62,878 nt of DNA from a virus, in the IMG/VR virus record IMGVR_UViG_3300033064_001021, positions 1 to 62,878 of that record, one strand, 5' to 3'. The notes beneath the pieces were generated by a model. That model ran no database searches. It saw nothing but the letters and a program-made list of their open reading frames with translations, and was not told the DNA's origin. This document shows, one piece after another, positions 16,824 to 25,571 of the stretch. Every line of letters begins with the position of its first letter. The first letter of the stretch is position 1. Both the position numbers and the translations under genes were made by a program.

Positions 16824-18066
16824 GCCTGTTACCCAGGACACCGTGGACATCATCTATGGGAGCCTGGGCAAGCTCGAAGTCCAGCTCGATGCCGACCCTC
16901 TGGCATTCGGACCCAAGCGGCTGAACGGCAAGATCGCCCTGTGCCGGAAGATGCTCTCCGAAACCGAGGGAATTTTCCTCCAGGTGTCCCAAGACCTGGG
17001 CTGGTATCGGTCGGAGCATCGGAAGCTGGAGGCTGCCTACAGCCTCACCGAGGCCGACATGATGGCCAACGATCCGATGACGCGGGCTGGGCACAGCATC
17101 GCCGACCGGAAGGCCCTGGTGAAGGACCAGCTCTCCACTGAATGCCAGAAGATCGACGACCTGGACCAGCAGGCCAAGATGTTTGAAGCCGTCATGGTCG
17201 TGGTCAAGGCCAAGCGGGCGGACCTCAAGGATGTTCAGGGTCGTCTACGGGACCAGATCAAGCTCTGCCAGGAGGAGATCGGTCTGGGCTCCCACTGGGG
17301 CTCCAAGCCCGGTGAGCCCTCCGGTTTCGAGCTGGAGCCTGGTCAGGGACGAGCGGCTGCTTCCGACGGGGAGGAGATCGACGACATCGTGGGTGGCATC
17401 GAGGGGGAAATCCATTTGTCCCGTGAGAAGGGGGAATGGCAGGACCCGCCCGAGTTCGACCCTGATGAAGGCTCTGGGAAGGACGAGGAGGGGGGCGAGG
17501 AAGACGAGGGCAACGACGACGAGGAAGAAGAGGAGAGCCAGGACGAGGATTCGGAAGAGTCCGAGGAGTCCGAGGCGTCGGAGCCTGTCGTCGAAGAAGT
17601 TGTCGAGCCCGAGGTCACTCCGGAACCCGAGCCGGAACCCGAACTGACGAGCTGCCCGAAGGTCGGCTACTGCTCCGAGTGTGGAGAGCCCCAGTACAAG
17701 ACATCGAGTGGCCTCGTCTGCGAGAACGGTCACGGAGGAGCCCCCACCCTCGATGAGCCTCCTGCACCTGAGCCCGAGCCGGAACCCGAGGTCTCTCCGG
17801 AGCCTGACCCTGAGCCCGAGGAAGGCACCGTCGAATCTGCCCCGTCGGAGGACGCCGAGGATGAGGATGAGGAAGAGGAGGAGCAGGAAGAGACCCCTCT
17901 GGAGGTGCCGGAGATCGACGACATCCTGCAGCCTACGGCCACGGAAGAGGACGTGGATTCGTTCCTCGACGGCTTCAATCCAGAGGACTCCGAGGCCAAG
18001 CCCGACCCCAAGAAGAAGGCCCTTGAGCCGGACGAGATCATCGACATCGACGATCTGTTGTCCTGA
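16807..18066 (+). CDS. Coiled-coil protein with acidic low-complexity region and zinc ribbon
   Basis: 419 residues. Residues 1-160 are helical and look like a structured coiled-coil domain. From ~190 the protein becomes Glu/Asp/Pro rich. A four-cysteine zinc ribbon (CPKVGYCSECG, later CENGHG) is embedded near residue 280, and more acidic PEPEPEP repeats follow. The end (EIIDIDDLLS) resembles a short acidic interaction tail. Context (helicase upstream, putative SSB downstream) suggests a recombination or replication mediator. That is inference; I recognise no named family. Confidence 0.6.
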   Translation: MPRVPKPVTQDTVDIIYGSLGKLEVQLDADPLAFGPKRLNGKIALCRKMLSETEGIFLQVSQDLGWYRSEHRKLEAAYSLTEADMMANDPMTRAGHSIADRKALVKDQLSTECQKIDDLDQQAKMFEAVMVVVKAKRADLKDVQGRLRDQIKLCQEEIGLGSHWGSKPGEPSGFELEPGQGRAAASDGEEIDDIVGGIEGEIHLSREKGEWQDPPEFDPDEGSGKDEEGGEEDEGNDDEEEEESQDEDSEESEESEASEPVVEEVVEPEVTPEPEPEPELTSCPKVGYCSECGEPQYKTSSGLVCENGHGGAPTLDEPPAPEPEPEPEVSPEPDPEPEEGTVESAPSEDAEDEDEEEEEQEETPLEVPEIDDILQPTATEEDVDSFLDGFNPEDSEAKPDPKKKALEPDEIIDIDDLLS

Positions 18067-18100
18067 GCAAAAAAGGGGGGTAGTTTGGGCCTCGATCTGA

Positions 18101-18110
18101 GTATAGGACA
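18101..18110 (+). promoter_or_regulatory. Candidate -10-like element before the SSB gene
   Basis: GTATAGGACA in the 107-base gap (18067-18173) before the gene at 18174; similar cores occur at 16478 (TATAGCAC), 25942 minus and 44128. The rest of the gap shows only an A6/G6 run. Confidence 0.3.
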
Positions 18111-18173
18111 GTGAGGCAAAACGTCATGGACGGAAAGATCCCCTGACCCAGCCTTAGAAACAAGGAGAGAGAT

Positions 18174-18893
18174 ATGAGTGGCAACGACGGATTCATGGAG
18201 TTCGGCTTCGGGCAGACCACGGGGCTCCCCCAGCGGAACAGGCGATTCAAGGGCAAGGACAACGAGACCTATCGGATGTCCTTCGCCTGGTGGCCCGGTC
18301 TGGAGACCAGCACTCTGGACATGGACGCCGAGACCCCGACGTTCGTGGGTTGCACCAGGAACTACATCCCTGGTGTGGGCTACATCATGAACAAGGGACC
18401 GGAGTACACGAAGATCGCGGGCGGTCCGCCCAAGACTTCCATCTCCACGATCATCGTGGTCTGGCCCACGGACTCCAAGGGCCAGCTCGACAAGGCGGCG
18501 TTCCAGGAGGGTCGCTTCGAGGTCATGCCTTGGGTCTTCGACCAGGGCAAGTACGAGCACATGGAGACCATCCATGGCAACTTCCACCTCGGGAAGCACG
18601 ACCTGGTGGCGAAGTGTACGGACAGCCAGTACCAGAAGATGCAGTTCTCCCCGGCTCCCGAGAACGTCCTCCGCAAGCTGCGGGACTCCGGCGACAAGGG
18701 CAAGGACCGCTTCGATGCTCTGATGGGCCAGATCCAGAACATCGCCGCCAACATCCGGAATGACCTGGCCAGGGACATGTCCCTCGACCAGATTCGGGAG
18801 AAGATGGGGAACGGTGGCGGAGTTGCCGCCCCCGTCGCCTCGGCCACCACCGAAGAGGTGGACGAGATGCTCGACAACATCCTCGACGGCTGA
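18174..18893 (+). CDS. Putative single-stranded DNA-binding protein
   Basis: 239 residues. The body has an OB-like pattern with conserved aromatic and basic residues (RMSFAWWPG, FVGCTRNYIPGVGYI, IHGNFHLGKHDLVAKC). It ends in a short acidic tail, EEVDEMLDNILDG, like the protein-interaction tails of SSBs. It sits between a recombination helicase and RuvC/RecA and is followed by a strong hairpin, consistent with high separate expression. The SSB call is inferred from the tail and context rather than from a recognised family signature. Confidence 0.5.
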   Translation: MSGNDGFMEFGFGQTTGLPQRNRRFKGKDNETYRMSFAWWPGLETSTLDMDAETPTFVGCTRNYIPGVGYIMNKGPEYTKIAGGPPKTSISTIIVVWPTDSKGQLDKAAFQEGRFEVMPWVFDQGKYEHMETIHGNFHLGKHDLVAKCTDSQYQKMQFSPAPENVLRKLRDSGDKGKDRFDALMGQIQNIAANIRNDLARDMSLDQIREKMGNGGGVAAPVASATTEEVDEMLDNILDG

Positions 18894-18907
18894 CCCGTCG
18901 ATCCCCG

Positions 18908-18948
18908 CCCACTGGGCCGCTACCTGACCCCCCGAGCGGCCCGGTGGG
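18908..18948 (+). terminator. Long hairpin after the putative SSB gene
   Basis: CCCACTGGGCCGCT (18908-18921) pairs with AGCGGCCCGGTGGG (18935-18948), a 14-bp stem with one G.U pair and a 13-base loop. It is followed by TTCCTCC and then TTTC. Strong but with an imperfect U-tract, it is a terminator or a processing/attenuation structure before ruvC. Confidence 0.55.
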
Positions 18949-18978
18949 TTCCTCCTCCCCTTTCAGGAGGGACGGGTC

Positions 18979-19632
18979 ATGCGAATTCTTGGATTCGATC
19001 CGTCTCTCACCAATTTCGGTTGGGCACTCTACGACACCGAAGCTACAGGTGCCGCCCGGTGTACCGCCCGAGGTCGATTCCAGACCCCCGCTAAGATGCT
19101 GTTCATCACCCGCTACATGTTCATGCGGGAGGCCGTTCGGGATCTGATCCAGGAGCACAAGCCCGACCGTTTCGGGCTCGAATCCCCCATCTTCAACGAC
19201 CTGTGGAGTGAGGGGATGTACGGCCTGTTCCTCTACACCTGTGAGGCGCTCTACCTGGAGAAGGTGGACATGGTGTTGTTCGCCCCACCCCAGGTGAAGG
19301 CCCACGCCCGGTTGTTCCTCAAGCGGCCCACGAAGCCCATGTGGAAAATGAACAAACCGGACATGGTGGAGGCGGCTCGGGATCACACGGGGGGTAAGGG
19401 AAGATGGAACCACAACGAGGCTGACGCCTACTGGGTCGCCGTGGTCGCAGGACGCTTCTGGCAGTTCTACGACGGCACGCTGGCCGAGCACGAGCTGACG
19501 CCCATCGAACGAAAGCAGTTCAACGACGTACACACCTACGTGCGGGGCAAGAAGGAAGGCAAGACGGAGCATCGGGGCATCGTGTTCCGAGAGGATGATC
19601 GCTTCTTCTTGTGGTCCGCCGTGAAGGATTAG
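18979..19632 (+). CDS. ruvC: RuvC-like Holliday junction resolvase
   Basis: 217 residues. The RNase H-fold acidic residues are in place: Asp7 in ILGFDPS, Glu68 in GLESP and Asp149 in HNEADAYW. RuvC cuts four-way junctions; in phages this resolves branched replicating DNA before packaging. The ATG follows AGGAGGG with 7-base spacing. It is slightly longer than cellular RuvC (~170) through a C-terminal extension. The next gene, recA-like, starts 3 bases after its stop. Confidence 0.85.
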   Translation: MRILGFDPSLTNFGWALYDTEATGAARCTARGRFQTPAKMLFITRYMFMREAVRDLIQEHKPDRFGLESPIFNDLWSEGMYGLFLYTCEALYLEKVDMVLFAPPQVKAHARLFLKRPTKPMWKMNKPDMVEAARDHTGGKGRWNHNEADAYWVAVVAGRFWQFYDGTLAEHELTPIERKQFNDVHTYVRGKKEGKTEHRGIVFREDDRFFLWSAVKD

Positions 19633-19635
19633 ACG

Positions 19636-20973
19636 ATGGCAACGAAGAAGGATGGGGCGAAGGCGAAGGCGAAGACGACGACCAAGAAGAAGACGGCCAA
19701 GAAAAAGACGAAGAAGACGAAGGCAGCTCGGGGGTTTGGCCAAGGTCTGGCCATGGTCAACAAGGCTCTGAAGGGCAAGTCGGATGCGGTGGTGGAGATC
19801 GACTCCAACGCTCGCACGAAGTCGATGCCCCATCTCCCCACCAGCTCGGCCATCATCGACTACCTGATCGGTGGACGGCCCAACGCCTTCGGTGTCCCTC
19901 CGTGCCCTGGTCTGCCCCGAGGCAAGATCGTCAACCTGTACGGCCATGAAGGCTGTGGGAAGACCACCCTGGCCCTCCAGATGTGTGCCGAGGTCTGCCG
20001 GAACGGTGGCCGAGCCGTCTACGTGGACTGGGAGAACGAGGTCGCTCTCGACTACGCTGCTGCCCTGGGTGTCCCCATCGAGGATAAGGACCACTTCCTG
20101 TTGCTCCAGCCGGATACGCTGGAAGAGGGCATGAAGTACATCCTGGTGTTCGTCGCCGACGGTGTGGAGCTGCTGGTCATCGACTCCGTGGGAGCTGCTG
20201 TCCCCCAGGCCATCTTCGAGCAGAAGATCGAAGACGTGGGGGATCTGGGTCGTCTGGGTCTCATGGCTGCCAAGTGGTCCAGCTTCTTGCCCAAGGTCAA
20301 GCGCATGTGTGCCCGGTCTGGGTCAACCATCCTGGGCATCTCCCAGCTCCGTGCGAAGATCAACACCGGAGGTCACGGTGGGAAGACCACCACCGAGCAG
20401 GGAGGCTTTGCTTGGCGTTTCTACTCCGCCCTGCGGATCTCCCTGGCCCGTGTTGCCCAGGAGAAGGGCAAGGTCTACGACGCCATCACCAACGCCATGA
20501 TCGACCAGACGGTGGGTGCGAAGATCAAGATCACCCTCGACAAGTGCAAGGTCGGTCTGTCCCAGGGCCAGTTCGCCACCTTCTACCTCCAGCACGGCAG
20601 GGGCATCGACGACTTGAGGAGCGTCCTGGAGGTCGCCACCAAGCGGAAGATCGTCGTCAAGGGCGGGGCCTGGTACACCTGGAACCGCAAGGACGGAACC
20701 GAGGTTCGTGGTCAGGGCATCGAGGCGTTCAAGCGGAAGATCCGTGAGATCGATGGAGCCGAGCAAGAGCTGTACGACCTGGTGCTCCCGGTGATGATGA
20801 CCTACGACCCACTCGCTGTCGTCGAGGTCGAGGAGGAGGAGAGTGACCTGGCCGAGGGCCTGAGTGACCTGGACATCGAGGAGGTCATGAACGAGGTCGG
20901 GGAGGCGGGCGAGGAACACGAGCCCACCGAGGAGGAGAAGGAAGCACAAGAAGAAGCCGACAACGCGGGGTAG
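19636..20973 (+). CDS. recA: RecA-like recombinase with lysine-rich N-terminal tail
   Basis: 445 residues. Walker A GHEGCGKTT at 103-111, a Walker B-like ELLVIDSV near 177, and a RecA-type loop region (GGHGGKTTTEQGG) are present. Residues 5-31 are an unusual lysine/threonine tail and the last ~50 residues are very acidic; neither is typical of bacterial RecA (~350 residues). It would catalyse strand exchange in phage recombination and replication restart, with the SSB and SbcC neighbours. The basic tail may increase DNA binding. Confidence 0.85.
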   Translation: MATKKDGAKAKAKTTTKKKTAKKKTKKTKAARGFGQGLAMVNKALKGKSDAVVEIDSNARTKSMPHLPTSSAIIDYLIGGRPNAFGVPPCPGLPRGKIVNLYGHEGCGKTTLALQMCAEVCRNGGRAVYVDWENEVALDYAAALGVPIEDKDHFLLLQPDTLEEGMKYILVFVADGVELLVIDSVGAAVPQAIFEQKIEDVGDLGRLGLMAAKWSSFLPKVKRMCARSGSTILGISQLRAKINTGGHGGKTTTEQGGFAWRFYSALRISLARVAQEKGKVYDAITNAMIDQTVGAKIKITLDKCKVGLSQGQFATFYLQHGRGIDDLRSVLEVATKRKIVVKGGAWYTWNRKDGTEVRGQGIEAFKRKIREIDGAEQELYDLVLPVMMTYDPLAVVEVEEEESDLAEGLSDLDIEEVMNEVGEAGEEHEPTEEEKEAQEEADNAG

Positions 20974-20981
20974 GTAGAAGC

Positions 20982-22178
20982 ATGGCTGTCGAGATCTACA
21001 TCAAGGACTTCCAGTCCATCCGAGAAACGACCATCGTGGTGGACGGCTTCACCGTCATCCACGGGGCCAACAACTCCGGCAAGACCTCCGTGATGCGGGC
21101 GTTCGAGGCGGTCCACACCAACCCCAAAGGCCATGCCTTCGTGCGGCATGGGGCGGACTACAGCGTGGTTCGCATCACGTACCCCGATGGGAACTCCGTC
21201 GAGTGGCAGAAGGGGAAGAAGCACCGGCCCACGTACATCATCAACGGAGGCAAGCCCATCCACCCAGGCCAAGGGGTTCCTCCCGAGGTGCTCCAGATGG
21301 GGGTCGCCCCCATCGAGGCTGCTGGCCGGAAGATCTGGCCCCAGATCGCCAAGCAGTTCGTCGGCCAGGTCTTCCTGATGGACGAGCCAGGCTCCGTCAT
21401 CGCCGATGCCGTGTCGGATGCCGACCGGGTTGGGACGCTCAACGAGGCCCTCCGCCTGTGCCAGAAGGACCAGCGGAAGGCCAGGAGCACGATGAAGGTC
21501 CGCCGGGAGGACAAGACCCGGTACGAGAAAGAGCTGGAGGACTTCGAGGGTCTGACCGACGTGGAGAGTCTCGTCGGGGACATCGAGGAGGAGCACCGGG
21601 ACGTGACCAAGATGCTGCGAGGCATCGAGACCCTCACGGACCTTCAGGACCGACTCGAAGAAGGCCAGGAGGCGGTGGATGCCCTGGCGGGTATCGAGGA
21701 CGTTAAGCCAGTCTCCACCCAACAACTCACAGATGTGGACAACCTGTGGACAGACATCGAGGAGCACTCGAAGCTCCGAGACAGGTGGACTGAGGCCCGA
21801 GACCTGGATGAGCACCTGGCTGGGGTGAATGAGATTCAGGTGCCTGACTTTGCTCCTGTGCAGGCGATAGGGAACGAGCTGTGGGATCACCTGGACCTCC
21901 AAGCTCGACTCGAAGTGGCCCAGAACGGTGTGGCGATGTCCCGAGTGGAGATCGACATGACGCCTGTGGACTCCGCCATCGCAGAAGCCGAGAAGGTGGG
22001 TAAGGTTCTTCAGACGTTCACGGACCTGCAGGCCCGATGGGTCGCAGGCCAAGAAGAGACCCAGAGGATCACGGAGGAGCTGGCTCGGAAGGGGCTGGAG
22101 AAGTCCGAGGTTGGGGTCACGATGGACACGCTGCTCAAGGAGATGCCCGAGTGCCCAGTATGCGGACGGACCGACTAA
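20982..22178 (+). CDS. N-terminal half of a split SbcC/Rad50-like ATPase
   Basis: 398 residues. Walker A GANNSGKTS (28-36) and a Q-loop-like region are followed by a long coiled coil. The protein ends at CPVCGRTD (391-398), exactly the zinc-hook CxxC at which a full-length Rad50 would turn back. No second ATPase half follows in frame. The missing half (signature, Walker B, H-loop) is encoded at 30426. With SbcD at 26003 the three could form an Mre11-Rad50-type nuclease complex for DNA ends. The stop overlaps the next start by 19 bases. Confidence 0.8.
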   Translation: MAVEIYIKDFQSIRETTIVVDGFTVIHGANNSGKTSVMRAFEAVHTNPKGHAFVRHGADYSVVRITYPDGNSVEWQKGKKHRPTYIINGGKPIHPGQGVPPEVLQMGVAPIEAAGRKIWPQIAKQFVGQVFLMDEPGSVIADAVSDADRVGTLNEALRLCQKDQRKARSTMKVRREDKTRYEKELEDFEGLTDVESLVGDIEEEHRDVTKMLRGIETLTDLQDRLEEGQEAVDALAGIEDVKPVSTQQLTDVDNLWTDIEEHSKLRDRWTEARDLDEHLAGVNEIQVPDFAPVQAIGNELWDHLDLQARLEVAQNGVAMSRVEIDMTPVDSAIAEAEKVGKVLQTFTDLQARWVAGQEETQRITEELARKGLEKSEVGVTMDTLLKEMPECPVCGRTD

Positions 22179-22705
22179 CCATCGAGCGGTACTGCGAGGA
22201 GCACGACATCGAGCTGTTGCTCCTTGACGGGCTCGACGAGGCGTTCGTGGGAGTCATCACCCGGTTCGGGATGGATGACCCTGTGGCCATCTACGACCGC
22301 GACAAGATCATCGAGATCCTGGTGCGGGACGGTTCGAGCTGGGAAGAGGCCGAGGAGCATTTCGGCTTCAACATCATCGGGGCTTGGGTGGGGGACCAGA
22401 CACCCTTCTTCTTGAACACGATGCCCGAGCCACCTCCTGAGACTGAGCTGGGGGTGCTGGACCTGGTGAAGGGCACGAAGTATTGCCCCAAGTGCCGGGA
22501 CCACCACCCCATCGACGACTTCAACAAGAACGCCGCCAGGTACGACGGCCACGACTCCTGGTGCCGCAAGAGCTTCAACGCCTACCGCAAGGGCAAGCGT
22601 CGGGAGGGGAAGCCCCCTGAGACCGGCACCCTCCGCCTGGACGATGGAGCGGCCACTCTCGACGAGGGCTCTGTCTTCGAGCTGCTCACGTACAAGGACG
22701 GCTGA
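22160..22705 (+). CDS. Conserved phage-type protein with zinc-binding segment
   Basis: 181 residues from ATG 22160, inside the end of the SbcC N-half. The first ~90 residues (RYCEEHDIELLLLDGLDEA, then FNIIGAWVGDQTPFFL) form a likely alpha/beta domain. A zinc-binding stretch, YCPKCRDHHPIDDFNKN then WCRKSFNAYRKGKR, resembles small HNH-like or treble-clef elements. I cannot assign an activity. Tight overlap places it in the same transcript as the SbcC half. Confidence 0.65.
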   Translation: MRTDRLTIERYCEEHDIELLLLDGLDEAFVGVITRFGMDDPVAIYDRDKIIEILVRDGSSWEEAEEHFGFNIIGAWVGDQTPFFLNTMPEPPPETELGVLDLVKGTKYCPKCRDHHPIDDFNKNAARYDGHDSWCRKSFNAYRKGKRREGKPPETGTLRLDDGAATLDEGSVFELLTYKDG

Positions 22706-22706
22706 C

Positions 22707-22898
22707 ATGGACCAGGAGCTACGAGAGCGGCTCGAAGATGTCCTGAGCACCCATCATCTTCAGCTCAAGATTTCTTACTACGGACTCGTCTGGAAGGCCG
22801 AGATCCCCTGGGAAGATGCCTTCATTTCGGGCCGGGGGGACACGATGGAAGAAGCCATCCTGGAGTGCGTGAACGACTTCGTTCACGTCATGCCCTGA
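22707..22898 (+). CDS. Small hypothetical protein
   Basis: 63 residues. An initial helix is followed by two short strands (LKISYYGLVWKAEI) and a helix starting SGRGDTMEEAILECV. No family recognised. It begins two bases after the previous stop and its TGA overlaps the ATG of the next gene, so the four small genes 22160-23502 form one tightly packed unit. Confidence 0.6.
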   Translation: MDQELRERLEDVLSTHHLQLKISYYGLVWKAEIPWEDAFISGRGDTMEEAILECVNDFVHVMP

Positions 22899-23149
22899 TG
22901 TCTGACATGTCCTTCTGCATTTTTTGTGGAACCAAGTGCCTAGACCCGAGCTGGCTCCCACGGGCGAGTCACCCGCAGTCGAGACATCTCCACATGAAGG
23001 AAGCTCACGGGTTGGACGGGCGCACCTACTGGAAGGCCCGGAAGCTCCTCCGAGAGGCATTGCCCGATTGGTCACACGCTGAGACCCCCGAGGAACGAGA
23101 AATAGCGGAGAACGTGATCCGGCAGGTGCTCGTCGAGTCGAGGGGTTGA
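22898..23149 (+). CDS. Small C2H2-type zinc finger protein
   Basis: 83 residues. The N terminus has CIFCGTKC and later SRHLHMKEAH, so Cys2 plus His2 at finger-like spacing, followed by a helix. Small phage zinc fingers often regulate transcription or bind nucleases; the target is unknown. The ATG at 22898 overlaps the previous TGA. Confidence 0.6.
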   Translation: MSDMSFCIFCGTKCLDPSWLPRASHPQSRHLHMKEAHGLDGRTYWKARKLLREALPDWSHAETPEEREIAENVIRQVLVESRG

Positions 23150-23151
23150 CC

Positions 23152-23502
23152 ATGTGGTGGGTCTACGTCATCCAGTCCGGTGAGGCTCGCTTCTCGCAAC
23201 GCACGGGGAAGAAGCTCGAAGGCTTCCGCTACGTCGGCTCCACGACCAAACCAGCACGCCGTATCCGCCAGCATAACGGTGAGATCAAGGGTGGGGGCAG
23301 GTACACCTCCAAGCACCGGCCCTGGACGCCCAGGGCGCTCTACGGCCCGTACACGGACCGCTCCAGTGCCTTCCGGGCAGAGATGGCTCTGAAGAAGAAG
23401 CGGGGGCGTGCCAGGGAAGCCTGGACGATGCAGGACTCGAAGTGGTGCTGGGGGCCGGGGATAGATCACCCGTGGGTCGAAGATCCTACGTGGACGGAGT
23501 GA
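23152..23502 (+). CDS. GIY-YIG family endonuclease
   Basis: 116 residues. The family core is visible as WVYVIQSG, then FRYVGSTTKPARRIRQHN with the catalytic Arg, and a later Glu in AFRAEMALKK. Stand-alone domains of this size act as structure-specific nucleases (UvrC/SLX1 type) or as free homing endonucleases; I cannot separate the two. The ATG follows GAGGGG. Its 3' end overlaps the minus-strand patatin gene tail-to-tail by 17 bases. Confidence 0.8.
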   Translation: MWWVYVIQSGEARFSQRTGKKLEGFRYVGSTTKPARRIRQHNGEIKGGGRYTSKHRPWTPRALYGPYTDRSSAFRAEMALKKKRGRAREAWTMQDSKWCWGPGIDHPWVEDPTWTE

Positions 23503-24370
23503 GCAGCTCCTTGGCGTCCGAGTAGCCCTGGTCCATCTGCTGCTTCATCAGCTCGCCAGAGAAGTCCAGGGAGTCGCCGAGGGGCTCCAGGGGATAGAGC
23601 ACCGTCACCTTGACGGCCTTCTTGCCTTCCAGCTCGACGCCAGATGCCAGGATCTTGTTGTAGACCTCGCAGACCTTCAGATCTGATTCCAGGACGGTCT
23701 GTTCCATGATGTCGAGATCCCGGAGCCCCACCTGGAGGACGTTCTTCATGTCCTTGCGACTCTTGAAGGGGAGCTGCTTCGGGTTCCTTGTCACCAGGAC
23801 CATGACCTCTTCGGCTCCAGCGTCGATGGCAGCACCCAACGGGGCGATGTCGATGAGCCCACCGTCGGTCATCCAGTGACCGCCGACTTCGACGGGAGGG
23901 AAGGCGAGGGGGAAGCTGGCGGACGCCATCACGGGCTCGATCCCGTATTGGGCAAGGTCGCCGACGGTGTAGGTCCGCAGATCCCCGGTCTCCAGGTCTG
24001 CTGCCGGGAGCCGGAGCATGATGCCGCTCTGGACGATGGCCTCGATGTCCACCACGTCGTTCAGGAGCTTGCGGAGCTGATCGTTGGTCCCGATGCTGGG
24101 GTTCCAGAGGCCGGGAATGCCCAAGGGACACCGGAGCTTCCACACGTCGGAGGTCTTCGTGACCTTCGTTCGCCAGAGGGTGTCGATGTACTCGGTGGCG
24201 TCGGGGAAATTCTCGGGCAGGAACATCGCCACCCCACAGGCGTTGATGCTCCCCACGGACGTGCCGGACACGAACTTGAAGCCCCCGCACTGGGCCTCGG
24301 CCATGTACTTCAGGACTCCGGCTTGCCAGGAGCCTCGGGAACCGCCCCCGCTCAGGACCAGGGCTTTCAC
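23486..24370 (-). CDS. Patatin-like phospholipase
   Basis: 294 residues from a GTG at 24370. It has the oxyanion-hole loop LSGGGSRG, the nucleophile elbow GTSVG and the catalytic Asp in DGG (MTDGGLIDIAP), the patatin Ser-Asp dyad. Patatins hydrolyse membrane lipids. In a phage this could aid lysis or membrane remodelling during infection. The GTG overlaps the TGA of the preceding minus-strand gene (GTGA), so translation is coupled. The reading frame stays open upstream of this GTG by chance, creating an apparent 561-residue ORF, but the intervening 85 codons do not look coding. Confidence 0.85.
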   Translation of the reverse strand: MKALVLSGGGSRGSWQAGVLKYMAEAQCGGFKFVSGTSVGSINACGVAMFLPENFPDATEYIDTLWRTKVTKTSDVWKLRCPLGIPGLWNPSIGTNDQLRKLLNDVVDIEAIVQSGIMLRLPAADLETGDLRTYTVGDLAQYGIEPVMASASFPLAFPPVEVGGHWMTDGGLIDIAPLGAAIDAGAEEVMVLVTRNPKQLPFKSRKDMKNVLQVGLRDLDIMEQTVLESDLKVCEVYNKILASGVELEGKKAVKVTVLYPLEPLGDSLDFSGELMKQQMDQGYSDAKELLTPST

Positions 24371-25171
24371 GCCTCGTCCTCGGTCAGACAGTAGAAGGTG
24401 AAGGTGGCCCTCGTCCCGGAGAACACGCCGTTCTCCAGGGAGACCTTGATCTCGGCTCCCTGCGAGTCCCGCAAATCTCGGTATGCGAGGTACTGGAAGG
24501 GGAGCGTGATGGTCTTCTGCCGGGACGCTCGCACCGAGGTCGGGTCCACGCCGACCATCAGGGCATTCCAGTCCGTGTCGTAGTGGACCCCCATGACGTA
24601 GAAGCCATCGCGGATCTTGGATGTTCGTGACCCCCGTGACTTCCTCCACGACCCTCGTGCCGATCAACGGCTGCACCGGGAACGGCCCTGTGCTTTCGGT
24701 GAAGTAGTTGAACAGATCCTTGTACCGAAGCTCCTTGTAAACGACCTTCGTGGGGGGAGGGTCAGGATTGTAGACAAGGATCTGGAAGATCACGTCGCCG
24801 GTCGGGTCCACGTCGTCTGTGAACTGGATCTCGACGTAGTTGAGCTTCAGCCTCTTTCCGGTGGTCGGGGCGACGGTGAAGGAGAAGCTGCCTGCGTAGT
24901 AGTAGGAGGCCCGAACCTTGTCCGTCGCTCCGAGGGCGGAGTTGAAGGTCACGTCCCCTGTGCCGACGAACTGCCGAATCGCCCCGGTCTCGAAGGAGAT
25001 GGCGACGTTCTTCGTGTAGACGATGCAGACGGACTGGTTGATCGGGACGTAGATCGGTCCGGGCTTACGGAAGGAATCGAGGTCACTTACGGCATCGTGG
25101 ATGTCAGACAGGAAGATTGAAATCCCTGCCTGTCCCGTGTGCGTGACCTTGATCAGGATACCGTGCGACAC
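24367..25171 (-). pseudogene. Virion-like protein interrupted by a frameshift near 24619
   Basis: GTG 25171 follows GGAGGT. The first ~185 residues are a coherent beta-rich protein resembling structural or tail-associated proteins. Near 24617-24622 the coherent sequence moves to another frame: removing one C from ATCCAAG continues as KIRDGFYVMGVHYDTDW and runs to a TGA at 24367. That second part is also clearly coding. The repaired protein would have ~267 residues. This is a true indel, a sequencing error or a programmed +1 shift. The ending overlaps the patatin start. Confidence 0.65.
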
Positions 25172-25190
25172 CCTTTACCTCCGCTGGGAA

Positions 25191-25571
25191 TCAGTCTGCT
25201 TGGGTGTCCTGTTGGTAGGCTTTCTGCGCCCACTCCTCGATGGCATCTTTGAGTGCCTGGAAAAACTCCTCGTCGCTCTGGTCGGCGTTGATGTAGTGCT
25301 TGATCAGCGAGTAGAGGTCGTTCCTCGATGCCCTCGCCAAGTCCAGTAGCCGGTACAGCTTCCTCTGGACTTCCTTGACGGTCATGGTCTCCAGCAACCG
25401 CTCGATCTGGGGCATCAGCTCGTTGTCGAAGCACGCCCGTGTCTGGACCGGTACGACCTGGAACTCCCCCTCCTCCGGCATCTCGGGAGGAGGACCGTCC
25501 TCCACCACCTTGTCCGCCAAGTCGGGGAACTCAGGGAGCAGGAGCGGGAGTAGGTCTTGGCGGAGGTCGGG
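25191..25571 (-). pseudogene. Downstream part of a TGA-interrupted tagged protein
   Basis: This stretch is in the same frame as the gene ending at 25572 and is separated from it only by that TGA. Its first codons read PDLRQDLLPLL, the second half of the recurring LAHENPELRPHLLP tag; the first half, LKHKLVKLLRS, is the end of the upstream gene. The remainder is helical (to residue ~125) and acidic at the end. The earliest possible start is TTG 25520 with no ribosome site, so I think it is expressed only by readthrough or is a broken gene. Confidence 0.6.
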
